Positions 59,415 to 64,000 of a stretch of DNA of 64,000 nt are shown one piece after another (within the stretch, counting starts at the first letter, position 1; each line of letters starts with the position of its first letter). A program made the translations under genes and the position numbers. The notes beneath the pieces were generated by a model. The model saw only the letters and a program-made list of their open reading frames with translations, made no database searches and was not told where the DNA came from. This DNA comes from Nematostella vectensis (taxonomy: Eukaryota > Cnidaria > Anthozoa > Actiniaria > Edwardsiidae), in contig NC_064044.1 in NCBI RefSeq assembly GCF_932526225.1, forward strand, positions 1,309,001 through 1,373,000, read 5' to 3'.

Positions 59415-62400
59415 CTGAAGGGAATTGTAATGAAAATTACTTTTAATACTATTGGTATCGTAAACTATCCCAAGCAAAGTCACCATCGGACTGGAGGTTA
59501 CATTCGGTAAAAGCTTCAGGGTTACATTCGGGAATTTGTTTTACGAGTGTAACCTCCAAAAGGTTACAATCGATAATTTTTTTTCCGAATGTGAATTCCA
59601 AAAAGTAACATTAGGAAAAATAAAACAGTATACTAGGAAAAAAAGGTATATCAATCTATCGAGCGCTATGCTCTATGTTAGAATCTACTTAATCAAGTTA
59701 TCCAAGGAATCTAGTTAGTTCTTGTGTGCATAAAATATGTACAGGATCCTGAACAAAGCATGAGCACATCAAAGATGCTGAGAGTACATAAAATGTCCCT
59801 ATACCTTCTTTTTATGTCATGACACACCAAAACAGTATAATTAAGTATCGATATTTAAAAAAAATAAAGAAAAAAAAAATAGGCTATCAGCGGGAAACGA
59901 ACCCGGGTCGCTGCGTTAGTAGTCAAGTGCCAGCAACGAAAGACTAACGTGGCATTGCTGAATGGAATTGTAATGAAAATTACTTTAATACTATTGGTAT
60001 CGTATACTATCCCAAGCAAAGTCACCATCGGACTGGAGGTTACATTCGGGAAAATCCTCAGGGTTACATTCGGGAATTTGTTTTACGAGTGTAACCTCCA
60101 AAAGGTTACAATCGATATTTTTTTTCCGAATGTAAATTCCAAAAAGTAACATTAGGAAAAATAAAACAGTATACTCGGAAAAAAAAGTATATCAATCTAC
60201 CGAGCGCTATGCTCTATGTTAGAATCTACTTAATCAAGTTATCCAAGGCATCTAGTTAGTTCTTGTGTGCATAAAATATGTACAAGATCCTGAACAAAGC
60301 ATGAGCACATCAAAGATGCTGAGAGTACATAAAAATGTCCCTATACCTTCTTTTTATGTCATGACACACCAAGAACAGTATAATTAAGTATCGATATTAA
60401 AAAAAAAAAATAAAGAAAAAAAATAGGCTATCAGCGGGAATCGAACCCGGGTCGCTGCGTTAGTAGTCAAGTGCCCGCAACGAAAGACTAACGTGGCATT
60501 GCTGAAGGGAATTGTAATGAAAATTACTTTTAATTCTATTGGTATCGTAAACTATCCCAAGCAAAGTCACCATCGGACTGGAGGTTACATTCGGGAAAAG
60601 CTTCAGGGTTACATTCGGGAATTTGTTTTACGAGTGTAACCTCCAAAAGGTTACAATCGATAATTTTTTTTCCGAATGTAAATTCCAAAAAGTAACATTA
60701 GGAAAAATAAAACAGTATACTCGGAAAAAAAGGTATATCAATCTATCGAGCGCTATGCTCTATGTTAGAATCTACTTAATCAAGTTATCCAAGGAATCTA
60801 GTTAGTTCTTGTGTGCATAAAATATGTGCAGGATCCTGAACAAAGCATTAGCACATCAAAGATGCTGAGAGTACATAAAAATGTCCCTATACCTTCTTTT
60901 TATGTCATGACACACCAAGAACAGTATAATTAAGTATTGATATTTTAAAAAAAAAATAAAGAAAAAAAAATAGGCTATCAGCGGGAATCGAACCCGGGTC
61001 GCTGCGTTAGTAGTCAAGTGCCCGCAACGAAAGACTAACGTGGCATTGCTGAAGGGAATTGTAATGAAAATTACTTTTAATACTATTGGTATCGTAAACT
61101 ATCCCAAGCAAAGTCACCATCGGACTGGAGGTTACATTCGGGAAAAGCCTCAGGGTTACATTCGTGAATTTGTTTTACGAGTGTAACCTCCAAAAGGTTA
61201 CAATCAATAATTTTTTTCCGAATGTAAATTACAAAAAGTAACATTAGGAAAAATAAAACAGTATACTCGGAAAAAAAGGTATATCAATCTATCGAGCGCT
61301 ATGCTCTATGTTAGATTCTACTTAATCAAGTTATCCAAGGAATCTAGTTAGTTCTTGTGTGCATAAAATATGTACAGGATCCTGAACAAAGCATGAGCAC
61401 ATCAAAGATGCTGAGAGTACATAAAAATGTCCCTATACCTTCTTTTTATGTCATGACACATCAAGAACAGTATAATTAAGTATCGTTATTAAAAAAAAAA
61501 ATAAAGAAAAAAAAAATAGGCTAGCAGCGGGAATCGAACCCGGATCGCTGCGTTAGTAGTCAAGTGCCCGCAACGAAAGACTAACGTGGCATTGCTGAAG
61601 GGAATTGTAATAAAAATTACTTTTAATACTATTGGTATCGTAAACTATCCCAAGCAAAGTCACCATCGGACTGGAGGTTACATTCGGGAAAAGCTTCAGG
61701 GTTACATTCGGGAATTTGTTTTACGAGTGTAACCTCCAAAAGGTTACAATCGATAATTTTTTTTCCGAATGTGAATTCCAAAAAGTAACATTAGGAAAAA
61801 TAAAACAGTATACTAGGAAAAAAAGGTATATCAATCTATCGAGCGCTATGCTCTATGTTAGAATCTACTTAATCAAGTTATCCAAGGAATCTAGTTAGTT
61901 CTTGTGTGCATAAAATATGTACAGGATCCTGAACAAAGCATGAGCACATCAAAGATGCTGAGAGTACATAAAATGTCCCTATACCTTCTTTTTATGTCAT
62001 GACACACCAAAACAGTATAATTAAGTATCGATATTTAAAAAAAATAAAGAAAAAAAAAATAGGCTATCAGCGGGAAACGAACCCGGGTCGCTGCGTTAGT
62101 AGTCAAGTGCCAGCAACGAAAGACTAACGTGGCATTGCTGAAGGGAATTGTAATGAAAATTACTTTAATACTATTGGTATCGTATACTATCCCAAGCAAA
62201 GTCACCATCGGACTGGAGGTTACATTCGGGAAAAGCTTCAGGGTTACATTCGGGAATTTGTTTTACGAGTGTAACCTCCAAAAGGTTACAATCGATAATT
62301 TTTTTTCCGAATGTAAATTCCAAAAAGTAACATTAGGAAAAATAAAACAGTATACTCGGAAAAAAAGGTATATCAATCTATCGAGCGCTATACTCTATCT

Positions 62401-64000
62401 TAGAATCTACTTAATCAAGTTATCCAAGGCATCTAGTTAGTTCTTGTGTGCATAAAATATGTACAGGATCCTGAACAAAGCATGAGCACATCAAAGATGC
62501 TGAGAGTACATAAAAATGTCCCTATACCTTCTTTTTATGTCATGACACACCAAGAACAGTATAATTAGGTATCGTTATTAAAAAAAAAAAATAAAGAAAA
62601 AAAAAATAGGCTATCAGCGGGAATCGAACCCGGATCGCTGCGTTAGTAGTCAAGTGCCCGCAACGAAAGACTAACGTGGCATTGCTGAAGGGAATTGTAA
62701 TGAAAATTACTTTTAATACTATTGGTATCGTAAACTATCCCAAGCAAAGTCACCATCGGACTGGAGGTTACATTCGGTAAAAGCTTCAGGGTTACATTCG
62801 GGAATTTGTTTTACGAGTGTAACCTCCAAAAGGTTACAATCGATAATTTTTTTTCCGAATGTGAATTCCAAAAAGTAACATTAGGAAAAATAAAACAGTA
62901 TACTAGGAAAAAAAGGTATATCAATCTATCGAGCGCTATGCTCTATGTTAGAATCTACTTAATCAAGTTATCCAAGGAATCTAGTTAGTTCTTGTGTGCA
63001 TAAAATATGTACAGGATCCTGAACAAAGCATGAGCACATCAAAGATGCTGAGAGTACATAAAATGTCCCTATACCTTCTTTTTATGTCATGACACACCAA
63101 AACAGTATAATTAAGTATCGATATTTAAAAAAAATAAAGAAAAAAAAAATAGGCTATCAGCGGGAAACGAACCCGGGTCGCTGCGTTAGTAGTCAAGTGC
63201 CAGCAACGAAAGACTAACGTGGCATTGCTGAAGGGAATTGTAATGAAAATTACTTTAATACTATTGGTATCGTATACTATCCCAAGCAAAGTCACCATCG
63301 GACTGGAGGTTACATTCGGGAAAATCCTCAGGGTTACATTCGGGAATTTGTTTTACGAGTGTAACCTCCAAAAGGTTACAATCGATATTTTTTTTCCGAA
63401 TGTAAATTCCAAAAAGTAACATTAGGAAAAATAAAACAGTATACTCGGAAAAAAAAGTATATCAATCTACCGAGCGCTATGCTCTATGTTAGAATCTACT
63501 TAATCAAGTTATCCAAGGCATCTAGTTAGTTCTTGTGTGCATAAAATATGTACAAGATCCTGAACAAAGCATGAGCACATCAAAGATGCTGAGAGTACAT
63601 AAAAATGTCCCTATACCTTCTTTTTATGTCATGACACACCAAGAACAGTATAATTAAGTATCGATATTAAAAAAAAAAAATAAAGAAAAAAAATAGGCTA
63701 TCAGCGGGAATCGAACCCGGGTCGCTGCGTTAGTAGTCAAGTGCCCGCAACGAAAGACTAACGTGGCATTGCTGAAGGGAATTGTAATGAAAATTACTTT
63801 TAATTCTATTGGTATCGTAAACTATCCCAAGCAAAGTCACCATCGGACTGGAGGTTACATTCGGGAAAAGCTTCAGGGTTACATTCGGGAATTTGTTTTA
63901 CGAGTGTAACCTCCAAAAGGTTACAATCGATAATTTTTTTTCCGAATGTAAATTCCAAAAAGTAACATTAGGAAAAATAAAACAGTATACTCGGAAAAAA
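59415..64000 (+). repeat. Terminal group with S-T repeats
   Basis: S monomers (GAATGTGAATTCC near 59589, 61770 and 62868) are followed each time by the same set of variants: CATAAAATGTCCC, CACCAAAACAG, GCCAGCAACG and a T monomer with ATTACTTTAATAC and CGTATACTATCCC (near 59980, 62160 and 63250). Spacings are about 2,180 and 1,090 bp, i.e. four and two monomers. The array continues off the right edge. Confidence 0.8.

Larger units (their letters stand above)
13657..64000 (+). repeat. Satellite array, right block (about 92 monomers of ~546 bp)
   Basis: The same satellite continues without any unrelated insertion to the end of the window. The first segment (13657-14159) is the remainder of the monomer that began at 7505; joined across the island they give a normal 548-bp monomer. 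Most copies are 543-550 bp. Exceptions are a short copy around 43634-44100 with a ~74-bp internal deletion, and two copies (junctions near 35091 and 44276) in which part of the unit is replaced by a doubled TACAGTATA motif. Groups of monomers recur as higher-order repeats, listed separately. Recurrent short ORFs are products of the repeat, not genes. Confidence 0.97.

Overview
The window is eukaryotic, almost certainly animal, repeat DNA. About 57.9 kb of the 64 kb is one head-to-tail satellite array with a monomer of about 546 bp and roughly 106 copies. It runs off both ends of the window. Inserted in it is one 6.1 kb island of unrelated sequence (7552-13656) that looks like an intact DNA transposon. 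The host guess rests on three things: AT-rich DNA, a gene with two short GT-AG introns, and a transposase-like protein whose central region resembles, from memory, an uncharacterised family common in cnidarian (coral and anemone) genomes. An anthozoan is my best guess, with low to moderate confidence. Nothing looks bacterial: there are no operons, ribosome binding sites or bacterial gene families.

Layout. 1-7551: fifteen monomers, the last interrupted. 7552-13656: the island. It has 26-bp imperfect terminal inverted repeats, a probable TA target duplication, a non-coding left segment (to about 8427), a three-exon minus-strand gene (8428-12595; 1,287 residues after splicing, all phases matching) and a non-coding right segment that is probably the gene's 5' region. 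13657-64000: the interrupted monomer resumes at the base expected, and about 92 further monomers follow with no other unrelated insertion.

Each monomer has four parts on the + strand: a start segment with a small hairpin; a cluster of six short related motifs in both orientations; a spacer of about 250 bp; and an A-rich tract followed by a tRNA-sized element on the minus strand. That element has a perfect Pol III B box, a paired D-arm and T-arm, and a canonical-looking anticodon loop. A T-run lies immediately downstream in its own sense, but the acceptor and anticodon stems are degenerate. The monomers are grouped into nested higher-order repeats: an 11-monomer block and its contracted 8-monomer copy, a trimer, a P-Q-R-S tetramer and a hexamer containing a doubled dimer. 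These record repeated local amplification.

The short ORFs that recur every monomer come from the repeat and are not called as genes. The two most interesting signals are the tRNA-like Pol III module carried in about 100 tandem copies, and the apparently intact transposon of an unclassified family inserted in the array after the array had amplified.
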